Origin: Oribacterium asaccharolyticum ACB7
GTDB lineage: Bacteria; Bacillota; Clostridia; Lachnospirales; Lachnospiraceae
Direction of reading: 5' to 3'
Assembly: GCF_000238075.1 (NCBI RefSeq)
Contig: NZ_JH414507.1
Span: 1-64,000, forward strand
DNA: 64,000 nucleotides
Shown here: positions 42,198 through 50,620 of the stretch, piece by piece
Position numbering within the stretch: position 1 is the stretch's first letter
Layout of the letters: the number at the start of each line of letters is the position of its first letter
Made by a program: the position numbers and the translations under genes
The notes under the pieces: generated by a model
The model's database searches: none
What the model was told of the DNA's origin: nothing
Seen by the model: the letters and a program-made list of their open reading frames with translations, nothing else

Positions 42198-42962
42198 TTA
42201 TTCAAAACGGGCATTGGCTATAGCAATATCGGCATCATAGCCGGAAACCGACGTCGATTTCAGTCTTACTTTGTCGTAGCCGGAGATGTCTACATCAATA
42301 TCAAAGGCTCTGGTATCATAATAGATATCATCCGTTACATAAAACTCCTCTTCGTCCCCGGAAAGAACCTGCAAAAGCATTCGATCACCTCTTCCCCAAT
42401 CGCCTTTTTTCGGAAACACGGTTGCCTTAAAATGGGTGTAGCCGGCAGAGTTATCGAATTCAATATAATCATCATCATCAAATACGATAGCCTTTGTATA
42501 AGACTTATTTTCCCGGTTACTCACTACGCTATCCCACTTCCCAGCACCTCCTTGTAAAATAGGCTCGGTATTAAATAGTGTTAATCCGCTTTTTTTGCTA
42601 CTTGTGTTCTGTGCTGCGCTCTGTCCTGCATTGTTCACCTGTGTTCCGGCAACGTTTCTCGTTTGAACCGCACCGTTCTCCACCCAGGCACCGCTCCCGT
42701 TTACCTGGTATCCGTCCGGGCTTGTAGTATTCATTAAGCAATAGCCGAAACGGTCAAAATAGTAACACTCCGCAACACCATCGTTGTTTCCGTCAATCCA
42801 CTGCCAACTGCTGGAGGGCCAGGTGCCGTTCCCATAATCATACCACCATCCGGTGGCGTTCTTTACCCAGTTTCCGGCAAAGGCGGATAAAGTGAAGGCT
42901 CCTGTGCAAACTGCGGTTGCCGCACAAACTTTCATGATTTTTGCCCAATTCAATTTCTTCAT
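42198..42962 (-). CDS. Secreted choline-binding-type repeat protein with C-terminal beta domain
   Basis: A 254-residue exported protein. Signal peptide about 1-29. Cell-wall-binding repeats to about 100 (GNWVKNATGWWYDYGNGTW, WQWIDGNNDGVAECYYF), similar to the protein at 718-1269. After an Asn/Ser linker, the C-terminal 110 residues (from GGAGKWDSVVSNREN) contain AIVFDDDDYIEFDNSAGYTH and resemble the NPCBM-type carbohydrate-associated fold; this is tentative. First gene of the surface cluster, behind a promoter region with 11-bp direct repeats. Confidence 0.87.
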   Translation of the reverse strand: MKKLNWAKIMKVCAATAVCTGAFTLSAFAGNWVKNATGWWYDYGNGTWPSSSWQWIDGNNDGVAECYYFDRFGYCLMNTTSPDGYQVNGSGAWVENGAVQTRNVAGTQVNNAGQSAAQNTSSKKSGLTLFNTEPILQGGAGKWDSVVSNRENKSYTKAIVFDDDDYIEFDNSAGYTHFKATVFPKKGDWGRGDRMLLQVLSGDEEEFYVTDDIYYDTRAFDIDVDISGYDKVRLKSTSVSGYDADIAIANARFE

Positions 42963-43056
42963 TATTACTGTCCCCTTCCTTTTGCACTTCAGAATTATTT
43001 TATTTTCTTTGTACCAACTGCCCAATTTTCTGCAGAAATCTCCTTTTATTTTAATA

Positions 43057-43149
43057 AAAAAATAAGGTATCTTCACTATCTTTTTCTTACACCGGAACAG
43101 GTGTAAGTCCGGTGTAAGTCAGGAAAGGCAAGAAAATACCTTATTTTTT
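43057..43149. repeat. 14-bp inverted repeat flanking the TTACACC sites
   Basis: AAAAAATAAGGTAT (43057-43070) and ATACCTTATTTTTT (43136-43149) are perfect complements 65 bp apart. The second arm covers the stop codon of the membrane protein upstream, so it may serve as a terminator stem or act with the operator sites. Confidence 0.7.
43086..43118 (-). promoter_or_regulatory. Direct and inverted TTACACC repeats upstream of the surface cluster
   Basis: On the minus strand, CTTACACC occurs twice with 11-bp spacing (plus-strand copies GGTGTAAG at 43100 and 43111) and once inverted (43086-43093). Direct repeats one turn apart are typical binding sites of OmpR/PhoB-type response regulators. The first cluster gene starts about 125 bp downstream. 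Confidence 0.65.
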
Positions 43150-44698
43150 AGAGATGTATGGAAAGGAGATAAAAAAGGAAGAACAAAAGGATGTAAAGCA
43201 CGAAATACGCTCTGTGCATTCGGATAAAGGGCAGGATGCTCTTCTCCGCTCCGTTTTTAAGAAAGCATTGCAACCAGGTCACTACGGCAAGAAAGTTCGC
43301 GAGATTCACCATGGTACTCCCTATTCCCGTCTGAAAGCACAAAAAAGTGGAGAGTGAACTGATAATCACCACTATAGGAGAAAGGAAGAGGAAGGAACCG
43401 GCACACTCCGCATTAAACTCCACCGCATAGGGGGAACAGGAGGAAAACCAGAGATAGGCATGGACCGCAAATATGGCAAAGGCAAAGGACGGAGAAAGGG
43501 AAAGCTTTTCGCTCTGCGCAAAGTCATAGCTGTAGAGAAAGGCCAGAATCATCCCTATGGCGGAAAAGCTCATACTGTAAATCATATAAAGGTTATTGCT
43601 GATGACATGAAGCCGGTCCGCTCTTTTTGTATCCGGATTCTCCTCTTTCTCCCGAAATTCCGTCATCGGTTCTCGTGTGAAGAGAAAGAAGGTATGGGCA
43701 AAGGTGGTCAGCATATTAAAAGCCAGCGCGATATTTGCCATGGAAGTAAATTTTCCTCTTAGCGCATAGTTCGAAAAATCCGGCATCGTACGCAAAAAAA
43801 GAAAAATCGCGATTGCGGAAAGGGAACCGATAAGGTTACAGCCGATAGAATACACTATTAAACTCGGGCAGAGGTCATAACGCCCTTTTCCGGGAAGAAC
43901 TCGCACCCTATCACCGTATTTTCCTATATAGTAAATTTCCTTTAAAGAAATATCCGCCTCGGGATTCCTCTTCTTGTAAGAATATAAGGTAATTCCCACA
44001 TCCAGAATGCCGAAGGGCAACGGTGAAAGGGCAAGGAAAAGCGTAAGCGGAATAAATATTTCGGGGCTTAATTGCAGTAAATCCAGAAATAAGTTTATCC
44101 CGTTTGTCGAAAAGAAGGAGAAAGACAAAAAGACCGCCGTAAAGCAGAAAGCTACAAACAGCAGATATTTCCAATTCCTCCGAAGTTTTTCCAAAAGGGA
44201 TGTTGCCGAACTGAAATCGGCACTGTGTACTTCTCTATAAAGAAGAGTGCCTTTCGCTCCGCCGAATACGCCCCGGCTCTCTCCCGTTTCGTCTGCCTTT
44301 TCGTCCGTTTCGCCCTCGGCTTGCAGTAAGGCTTCCTTTCCGGGGACCTCGCAGTTTGCCAGTCCGCTTTCCAAAAAGCGAAGAGCATAGCTTTGGAAAC
44401 TATCGTCTTCTTTTCTCTCCGCATCCGGAAAATAAAGCTCTTCTCTGTGAACAAAATTCAACAGCTTCCGGAAGGCCTCTTCCTCCGCACTTTCCTGAAA
44501 GCACTCTAAAAAGCAGGGTAAAGCCGCCTCCTTCAGACCACGATATCCTCGACGCTTTCCCTGCTTTATTTCACTAATCCTTGTTTCTACCATGTTTCCC
44601 TGACGAACTTTATTGAATATGGAGCACATCACTTTCTGCGGTATTCTCAGTTCCTCATTCATATAGAAAAAAATATCTCGCTGACAGATATTTCTCAT
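43148..44698 (-). CDS. Polytopic membrane protein with soluble N-terminal domain, unknown family
   Basis: A 516-residue protein. The N-terminal 170 residues are soluble and begin MRNICQRDIFFYMNEELRIP; MVETRISEIKQGKRRG looks like the recognition part of a helix-turn-helix and could bind DNA, but that is weak. From about 175 there are eight or nine hydrophobic helices with basic loops. I do not recognise the family. It lies directly upstream of the surface cluster and its stop is part of the inverted repeat there. Possibly a membrane-bound regulator (guess). ATG after AAAGGAG. Confidence 0.6.
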   Translation of the reverse strand: MRNICQRDIFFYMNEELRIPQKVMCSIFNKVRQGNMVETRISEIKQGKRRGYRGLKEAALPCFLECFQESAEEEAFRKLLNFVHREELYFPDAERKEDDSFQSYALRFLESGLANCEVPGKEALLQAEGETDEKADETGESRGVFGGAKGTLLYREVHSADFSSATSLLEKLRRNWKYLLFVAFCFTAVFLSFSFFSTNGINLFLDLLQLSPEIFIPLTLFLALSPLPFGILDVGITLYSYKKRNPEADISLKEIYYIGKYGDRVRVLPGKGRYDLCPSLIVYSIGCNLIGSLSAIAIFLFLRTMPDFSNYALRGKFTSMANIALAFNMLTTFAHTFFLFTREPMTEFREKEENPDTKRADRLHVISNNLYMIYSMSFSAIGMILAFLYSYDFAQSEKLSLSPSFAFAIFAVHAYLWFSSCSPYAVEFNAECAGSFLFLSPIVVIISSLSTFLCFQTGIGSTMVNLANFLAVVTWLQCFLKNGAEKSILPFIRMHRAYFVLYILLFFLFYLLSIHL

Positions 44699-44780
44699 CC
44701 TGAAACTCCTTTATGCCTAGCCTATCTGATTTTATTTTAAGAAAAACTTAACAAATGTCAACATGAAGCTCTTTCACATC

Positions 44781-44818
44781 AAAAAATCGCCCTTGCTTTT
44801 ACGCAAAGACGATTTTTT
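44781..44818. terminator. Terminator between the foldase and membrane protein genes
   Basis: AAAAAATCG and CGATTTTTT (44781-44789 and 44810-44818) pair, extended by TTGC/GCAA inside. T-runs at both ends permit either direction. Confidence 0.7.
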
Positions 44819-44828
44819 CTTTCTGAAT

Positions 44829-44899
44829 GGGCATCGCTCCCTTGGGTAGCGTGCAGTATCTCTTTTTTCACCGGATACCGCTTAAAGCACGCGATATCC
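44829..44899. repeat. Dispersed imperfect palindrome, copies D1 (reverse) and D2 (degenerate)
   Basis: D1 (44829-44862) read on the minus strand gives GAGATACTGCACGCTACCC...GGGAGCGATGCCCATT, matching copy C. D2 (44873-44899) keeps GGATACCGC and GCGATATCC around a short loop. Both lie within 100 bp of the foldase stop. Confidence 0.7.
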
Positions 44900-44928
44900 T
44901 CTTTTCGACCGAAAAATCGGTCTATACG

Positions 44929-46194
44929 TTACTTCTTTGTTTCTGTTTCTGTACTGCTCTTACTTGTTTCTTCCGTATTCGTCTGCGTCTCCGCAGTAGG
45001 ATCCTCTTCCTTGACTTGAACCTGCGTCTCTACATATTCCATAACGGCATAACGCAGGGAAGCCTCCTCCACAAGCTCTTTTCCGTACTGTTCAATCAAC
45101 TTAATGCGGTTGGTTTCTTCTCCCGTCAAAGAAGACTCCGCCTCGGCAAGCTTATCAATGAGTGCATCCGTTATACGAATATTTTGTGTATCGGCAAGCT
45201 TTCTCATGATAAAGAGCTGTTTTGCATAGGAATCCGCATTGGCATAGGCATTTTCTTTAAACTCTTCCACCGTCATGCCGGACATATTAATCACTTGTGC
45301 AGGCCCCATACCATACTGCTTATACTCATTCAATCTTGCGTTTAAATAATAAGCCTTGGCATATTCTGTTAATTTCTCGGAGGGCTCAACCTTTGCCTGG
45401 TCAAAAATCTGTTGCATCGCCTGGTCCTGAATATCGGAATGATAACGGTATTCTTTCTGTGCCTGCAGTCTCTTTCTGATTTCTTCGCGATAAGCCGCAA
45501 CGGTTTCCGCCTTTGTGCCCTCGTAGTTCTTTACCCATTCGTCGGTAAGCTCCGGCTCACGCTTTACTTCGTTTACCGTAACGGCAAACTCTGCCGCCTT
45601 GCCCGCAAGCTCTGCATTCTGGTACTGCTCCGGAAAAGTGACCTTTACCGTTACCTTGTCTCCGGCTTTCTTTCCGATAAGCTGGTCTTCAAAGCCCGGA
45701 ATAAATTGTCCGGATCCCAACTTCAAATCCTGCTTTTCCGCTGTCCCGCCATCAAACTTTTTGCCGTCAATGGAACCGCTGTAGTCGATATTTACGGTAT
45801 CTCCTTCTTTGGCCGCTTCCTGTACTGTCACAAGGTCTTGCGACAAAGCCTGCTGAATGGCTGCATCCACCTCATCCTGTGTAACATTGCCGGCAGGTGC
45901 AACGGTAACGGTTATCGTTTTGAGGTCGGGAAGTGTAATCTTTCCCATTTCGGAGAGCTTCGGCTCTTCCGGAACCTTCATGTTTTCCAACTCCTTAATC
46001 TCGGGACTGTCTTCCGTCAGAGTGGAAGGGCTGGCCACATCGGATTCGGAAACCTCTGACTCCGATGCCTTGTCTTTCTTCACCGCTTCCTTTTTGGTAC
46101 TTTCCTTTTTCGTGCCTTCCTTCTTTCCGCAAGACGCTGCAAATACGCACATAGCAAGAATCAACGCTACGGTAAAAATTTTCTTTTTTCTCAT
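44929..46194 (-). CDS. Lipoprotein with FKBP domain and trigger-factor-like C-terminus
   Basis: A 421-residue lipoprotein: signal with lipobox AASC (Cys about 22), then a charged Lys/Glu/Ser linker to about 75. A peptidyl-prolyl isomerase (FKBP) domain follows (GDTVNIDYSGSIDGKKFDGG, FIPGFEDQLIGKKAGD, about 135-220), and then a trigger-factor-type helical C-terminal domain (from PELTDEWVKNYEG). Unlike cytosolic trigger factor it lacks the ribosome-binding domain and is exported, so it probably folds secreted proteins outside the membrane (inference). The tail is Thr/Glu-rich. Start 46194 after AAGGAGTATT. Confidence 0.88.
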   Translation of the reverse strand: MRKKKIFTVALILAMCVFAASCGKKEGTKKESTKKEAVKKDKASESEVSESDVASPSTLTEDSPEIKELENMKVPEEPKLSEMGKITLPDLKTITVTVAPAGNVTQDEVDAAIQQALSQDLVTVQEAAKEGDTVNIDYSGSIDGKKFDGGTAEKQDLKLGSGQFIPGFEDQLIGKKAGDKVTVKVTFPEQYQNAELAGKAAEFAVTVNEVKREPELTDEWVKNYEGTKAETVAAYREEIRKRLQAQKEYRYHSDIQDQAMQQIFDQAKVEPSEKLTEYAKAYYLNARLNEYKQYGMGPAQVINMSGMTVEEFKENAYANADSYAKQLFIMRKLADTQNIRITDALIDKLAEAESSLTGEETNRIKLIEQYGKELVEEASLRYAVMEYVETQVQVKEEDPTAETQTNTEETSKSSTETETKK

Positions 46195-46220
46195 AATACT
46201 CCTTACTTTATTTTTGAAAA

Positions 46221-46256
46221 AGGAGAGAGGAAAACCCTTTATTTTCCTCTCCTCTC
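46221..46256 (-). terminator. Terminator of the M18 aminopeptidase gene
   Basis: GAGAGAGGAAAA and TTTTCCTCTCCTC form a long stem around a CCCTTTA loop. The minus strand continues with TTTTTC. It lies between the aminopeptidase stop (46291) and the foldase start. Confidence 0.75.
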
Positions 46257-46290
46257 TTCCGGGTAAAAATTTACTCGGGATAAGCCCCAT

Positions 46291-47682
46291 TTATTTATTA
46301 AAGGCCAGAAAGGCTTTATAGGTATAGTAAACATCCAACTTCGCGGTAAGCTCAAACGGTGCATGCATGGAAAGAACCGCTACCCCTAAATCTACCGTAT
46401 CCACATCCATATTGCCCATGAACATGGCAATCGTTCCTCCGCCACCTTCATCTACTTTTCCAAGCTCTCCAATCTGCCAAGGGACACCGGCCTCTTCCAT
46501 ATAACCGATGACCTTTTGCATGGTTTCTGCGGAAGCATCATTGGATCCTCCCTTACCTCTTACGCCGGTATACTTCGTAAGCACCGGTCCGTGATTAAAG
46601 AAGGAAGAGTTCTGCTTCTCATATACATCGGAAAAGGTCGGGTCATAAGCTGCATTGACGTCAGAGGAAAGGCAGAGAGAATTTCGAAGGATGTCTCTAA
46701 CTCTTTCTCCTTCGCACTCCGCAAGGTCCTCTATAAAATGAAGTAAGGCATCGGATTCCATTCCCGTATTTCCCGTGGAACCGATTTCTTCCTTATCTAC
46801 CAGAGCCGTTAAGGATGTATATTCCGGATTCTTGCTTTCCAGTTCAGCCATCAATGCCGTATAAGCACAAACCTTATCATCCTGTCCGTACGCGCCCACC
46901 ATGGAGCTGTCCAATCCTACGTCGACAGCCTTTTGTGCCGGAACAAGAGTCAGTTCGGAACGCATGAAGTCTTTCTCGGTAATCCCGTATTGATCATGTA
47001 AAATGGATAAAATCTTCAGCTTAAAGGCTTCCTTCACCTCCGTATCCTCTACCGGAAGAGAGCCTAAAAGGACATTCAATTCTTCTCCCTTAATGCCTTC
47101 ACTGAGCTTTCTCTCTCCCTGGCTTCTTCCCAAATGCGGAAGCAGGTCGGTAATCACGAGTACAGGATCGCCTTCCTTCTCCCCGAAGTCAAGGTCTATC
47201 GCCTTTCCGTCGGCAGTCATAATTCTGCCGTGCAGGGCAAGCGGAATGGTTGCCCACTGATACTTCTTGATTCCGCCGTAATAATGGGTCTTAAAATACG
47301 CAAGTTCCTCCGTCTCATAGAGCGGATTCGGCTTCAAGTCAATTCTCGGAGAATCAATATGTGCAATGTTAAAGTGAATTCCCTCATTCAGAGGCTTCTT
47401 TCCGAGTGTAACCAGAAAGAGATTCTTGCCCCTGTTTACGTAGTAGAACTTATCTCCGCTCTTTCCCTTTATCCCGCGTCCAAACGGCTTGTATCCCGCT
47501 TTTTCCGCCATGGCGACACTATACTGTACACATTCTCTTTCAATCTTGGAATGATCGAGAAAAGTCTTATACCCTTCCGCAAACTCTATCGCCTTCTCAA
47601 TCTCCTTCGGATGATCCTTTGCAATATGCTTGGGTTTGAAACATAATTTCTCTTCCAGCTTCTGTCCTTCTGTCTTTCCCAC
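46291..47682 (-). CDS. M18-family aminopeptidase
   Basis: A 463-residue cytosolic metallopeptidase of family M18 (aspartyl aminopeptidase-like). The first zinc histidine lies in FNIAHIDSPRID, the bridging Asp in YGQDDKVCAYT, the catalytic Glu pair in LVDKEEIGSTGN, and the last His in AVLSMHAPFELT. Such enzymes remove N-terminal acidic or other residues from peptides and fit an amino-acid-fermenting anaerobe. Length is normal. ATG has AAGGAGGTAGG upstream. Confidence 0.93.
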   Translation of the reverse strand: MGKTEGQKLEEKLCFKPKHIAKDHPKEIEKAIEFAEGYKTFLDHSKIERECVQYSVAMAEKAGYKPFGRGIKGKSGDKFYYVNRGKNLFLVTLGKKPLNEGIHFNIAHIDSPRIDLKPNPLYETEELAYFKTHYYGGIKKYQWATIPLALHGRIMTADGKAIDLDFGEKEGDPVLVITDLLPHLGRSQGERKLSEGIKGEELNVLLGSLPVEDTEVKEAFKLKILSILHDQYGITEKDFMRSELTLVPAQKAVDVGLDSSMVGAYGQDDKVCAYTALMAELESKNPEYTSLTALVDKEEIGSTGNTGMESDALLHFIEDLAECEGERVRDILRNSLCLSSDVNAAYDPTFSDVYEKQNSSFFNHGPVLTKYTGVRGKGGSNDASAETMQKVIGYMEEAGVPWQIGELGKVDEGGGGTIAMFMGNMDVDTVDLGVAVLSMHAPFELTAKLDVYYTYKAFLAFNK

Positions 47683-47868
47683 GAATTCCTACCTCCTTTA
47701 TCTATGGCCTGCTTTGTAAGCTTCTGTGTCTTATTTTTCTGCTATGCTGCTGCAAACAGCAAAACCGCAGTCTATTGTACCACCGCTTCCTAAACAAAAA
47801 AACCTTTTTGTAGCCTAGCCTCTTCTTGTGTTGAAAATGTGAAAAATAGACTTCTTTTTTCTGCAAGC

Positions 47869-48597
47869 TTATTTTACCAATCCCATACGATTTAAAGGCC
47901 AGTAACAGATATAGACCTTCGCCAGCATTTTTTCCCTTTTTACAAATTGGTTTTCTCCCCAGAAACGTGCATCCGCGGAGTTGTTTCTGTTGTCTCCCAT
48001 CATAAAATAGCAGTCTTCCGGAACGGTCACATCCACTTCCGGAAATTGATTTCCGTCAACAATCATAGGTTCCGGGAGGTAATTTTCCTGAATGGCTTCC
48101 CCGTTAACATAGACGGTTCCTACCGGAATTTTACCGCTTGCGGAACGCACATTCAATTTCGTGATATAGCTTGCTTCCACTTCTCCGGTCTTCTTGATTT
48201 CAATATGATCTCCCGGCATGCCGATGACTCTTTTAACATAGTAAATGGGCTGGTTTCGCTTGTCTTCTCTGCCGCAGGTCGGGCAGACTCCCTGATCGCT
48301 TTCCCTGTAAGTTGTCCCGTCATTTCTGCATTTATATCCGTAGAGGAAAATGGCAATATCGTCTCGCTTTACCTCTCCGAAGCGATACACCAGACGGGAA
48401 CCGAAAACCCGACTTCCCGCCATAATCGTATTCTCCATGGATCCTGTCGGGATGGTTGAGTTTGCGATTACAAAGTTATTCAGTAAAAATGCGGCAATTC
48501 CCGCAACCAGAAAGATTTTGATCCACTCAAAAAGCTCCCCCAAAAAGCTTTGGGGCTTTTTTCTGCTATTCCGGTTTTTCTGCTGTATTTCCGTCAT
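47869..48597 (-). CDS. lepB: Signal peptidase I with an inserted three-cysteine loop
   Basis: A 242-residue membrane serine protease that removes signal peptides outside the cell. One transmembrane helix (about 25-45). The nucleophile S53 in IPTGSMENTI and the general base K122 in YYVKRVIGMPGD are present, as is GDNRNNSADARFW. Between box C and the lysine, a segment of about 25 residues is inserted (residues 87-116) with C90, C105 and C108 (CPTC), more than in standard Firmicute enzymes and suggestive of a metal knuckle. Ribosome site AGAGGTGG. It lies downstream of the DUF3783 gene. Confidence 0.92.
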   Translation of the reverse strand: MTEIQQKNRNSRKKPQSFLGELFEWIKIFLVAGIAAFLLNNFVIANSTIPTGSMENTIMAGSRVFGSRLVYRFGEVKRDDIAIFLYGYKCRNDGTTYRESDQGVCPTCGREDKRNQPIYYVKRVIGMPGDHIEIKKTGEVEASYITKLNVRSASGKIPVGTVYVNGEAIQENYLPEPMIVDGNQFPEVDVTVPEDCYFMMGDNRNNSADARFWGENQFVKREKMLAKVYICYWPLNRMGLVK

Positions 48598-48609
48598 TGT
48601 TCCACCTCT

Positions 48610-48951
48610 CTATTCCGTTTTCCCCTCTTCAGGCTTTCTCTGCTGCGTCATATAGGCATGTTCTTCCTCTAATTCCCTATAAAGCTCGAGAAGGCTCCAG
48701 TTCTTATTGTTTTCCGTTTCCATGCACTTTAAGTTCACTCGAATCCCGAGTTTCTTCATATCCTGCAGAAAGTTCCCTACTTCCTGACTGCTGAACCCGA
48801 TAAATTTGAGCAGCTCCGCTTCCTCCGGAAGCGTGTCTCTTTCCTCTTCCGTAATCTTTAAAATCTTCACTTTACGAAGAAGCGCAATACCGTGCACGCC
48901 TCTTACTTTATCGGCATCTTTTTTATTTATATAGAGTATTTTTTTCTCCAT
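48610..48951 (-). CDS. DUF3783 family protein
   Basis: A 113-residue protein. The second half, LLKFIGFSSQEVGNFLQDM then LKCMETENNKNWSLLELYRE, matches my recollection of the DUF3783 family, small proteins of Clostridia without known function. The start is 3 bp after the hydrolase stop, with GGGAG upstream, so the two are translated together. It may act with the signal peptidase gene 13 bp downstream (inference). Confidence 0.75.
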   Translation of the reverse strand: MEKKILYINKKDADKVRGVHGIALLRKVKILKITEEERDTLPEEAELLKFIGFSSQEVGNFLQDMKKLGIRVNLKCMETENNKNWSLLELYRELEEEHAYMTQQRKPEEGKTE

Positions 48952-48954
48952 CTC

Positions 48955-49872
48955 CTATCTCCCGTTCTTTTTCAAAAACTGCAAAATGCGCTCTATCAAT
49001 TCCTCTCGAACCGCCTCATTCAAAACTTCATGACGAAGCCCCGGATAAATCCTCAGTTCCGCCTTTTGATTTCCTGCCGCTCTTAAAATACCGTAAATCG
49101 TGGCAGGACCCTTTCCATATTCCCCGACCGGGTCCGCTCCACCCGAGACCAGAAGTACGGGAAGCTCTTTTAATTTCAGAATTTCCGTATTCCGATTCAC
49201 CTTAATCAGTTCTTCTACCAAGTCCCTGTATGCTCCCAAAGTAAAACCGACGGTCAAAGGGTCTTCCACCTTTTTCCGAATCACTTCGCGGTCCGTGCAA
49301 ATCCAGTCCAGCAAAGTCTCCGGCTTCTGAATTCCGCGACAGAAATACTTGGCAAGCAAACGCCCCTCCGGATTGCCGTCAGCCTGCCCTCCTCTGAGGA
49401 GCATTTGCACATTTAAATACCCTAAAGTGCCCCGTAAAGAAAAATTCGGTCCCGCCGTTCCCGAAAGAATGAGGCCGGAGACCTCTCCGCTATACTGCGC
49501 CGCATAATCTCTTGCGATAAAGGAACCCATGGAATGTCCTAAAAGAAAAACCGGAAGTCCCGGAAACCATCTTTTGATTTGAATCAACATTCTGTGTAAG
49601 TCATGTAAAATTGAGCTGAAGCCGTCACTTTCTCCGAAGTATCCGGGAATTTCCGCACTTTTTCCGTGCCCCTGCAAATCCTGCGCGCAGGCAATGTAGC
49701 CGGCCTTAGCCAGTGCTTTGAAAAGATATGTATAGCTCGTGGAATGCCCTTGCATCCCGTGTATGATGCAAACAATCCCTTTTTTCTCTTTTATCTTTTC
49801 CTCCTGCCAAACCTGTGCATAAATTCTTCCGAGTCCGTTGCTGGCCTTCCTGTACCATTCTCTTTTTTCCAC
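48955..49872 (-). CDS. Alpha/beta hydrolase (monoacylglycerol lipase-like, S33 type)
   Basis: A 305-residue cytosolic hydrolase. Oxyanion region CIIHGMQGHS, the nucleophile elbow FLLGHSMGSFIA (Ser near 114), the Asp in LLVSGGADPVGEY and the final His in GLRHEVLNE give a complete triad. ALAKAGYIACAQDLQGHGKS is typical of monoglyceride lipases and lysophospholipases. The start is GTG at 49872, six bases after AAAGGA. Substrate not known. Confidence 0.9.
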   Translation of the reverse strand: MEKREWYRKASNGLGRIYAQVWQEEKIKEKKGIVCIIHGMQGHSTSYTYLFKALAKAGYIACAQDLQGHGKSAEIPGYFGESDGFSSILHDLHRMLIQIKRWFPGLPVFLLGHSMGSFIARDYAAQYSGEVSGLILSGTAGPNFSLRGTLGYLNVQMLLRGGQADGNPEGRLLAKYFCRGIQKPETLLDWICTDREVIRKKVEDPLTVGFTLGAYRDLVEELIKVNRNTEILKLKELPVLLVSGGADPVGEYGKGPATIYGILRAAGNQKAELRIYPGLRHEVLNEAVREELIERILQFLKKNGR

Positions 49873-50172
49873 AGCTGTCCTTTCCGTTTTTCCCTTTTTT
49901 CAAGCTTTGCTTGTATGGATAAACTCCGCTACTCTACCCCTATGTTTTTCGTTTATTCTCTTCATTTTTTATCTTTTCATAGTAGCAGATTGCCATGCGT
50001 CTTTCAAGAAACGACAGGCCTTCTGCCCTTAAGCTTTTCCTTCCGATTTTCATAAGATTTTAAAAAACGAGGTATTACTGTTTATTTTATTCTGCTTGAA
50101 ATCATGTTATGATAAAAAATATTGAATTTTGAATTCATCTTTTATATTTATTTTTTAAAGAGAGGAGGTTTT
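49873..50172. other. Divergent intergenic region
   Basis: Between the minus-strand hydrolase and the plus-strand zinc-finger gene. AT-rich; no coding region, repeat or clear terminator was seen. It should hold the promoters of both genes. Confidence 0.5.
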
Positions 50173-50544
50173 ATGCTCATTTGTCCCATATGTGATTCTA
50201 CATTGATCAATCGGTTCTGCCCTCTATGCCGGAAATTCGTAAAAGAGCCCTGGGTACTGGATGATCATGTGTATATCAATCGCTCTCATTCGTTACCGGA
50301 TGACTTTTGTGAGTTTCACGGAAACGGGCGAAAGGTAACCTACCTGAACAGGACTGCGGATAAAAAATCTCCGCTCATTTCCGGGAAGGTCAATGCCATG
50401 CCCAAACCCTCGTCCTACTCCGCTAAGCCTACGACAAACAGCCTGTCTCAAAAGGCAAGGGTTTCCGGCTTTTCCGGCGGAACGGATGCTTTCCATGCCG
50501 CTTTCTCAAAGCCCGGGCAGAACAATGTACCACGAAAAAAGTAA
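50173..50544 (+). CDS. Small zinc-finger protein of unknown function
   Basis: A 123-residue protein. The N-terminus is a zinc ribbon: MLICPICDSTLINRFCPLCRKFV, with two CxxC knuckles. The rest is polar and probably disordered (Ser, Lys, Pro-rich). The family is not recognised. Start at 50173 because GAGAGGAGG lies seven bases upstream. Confidence 0.75.
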   Translation: MLICPICDSTLINRFCPLCRKFVKEPWVLDDHVYINRSHSLPDDFCEFHGNGRKVTYLNRTADKKSPLISGKVNAMPKPSSYSAKPTTNSLSQKARVSGFSGGTDAFHAAFSKPGQNNVPRKK

Positions 50545-50620
50545 AAAGATCTTCTTTCCCCTCTTAAGGGGCAAATGATTCCATTGATTTTTACCGAAGC
50601 ACACAGAAAGGATTACGAAC

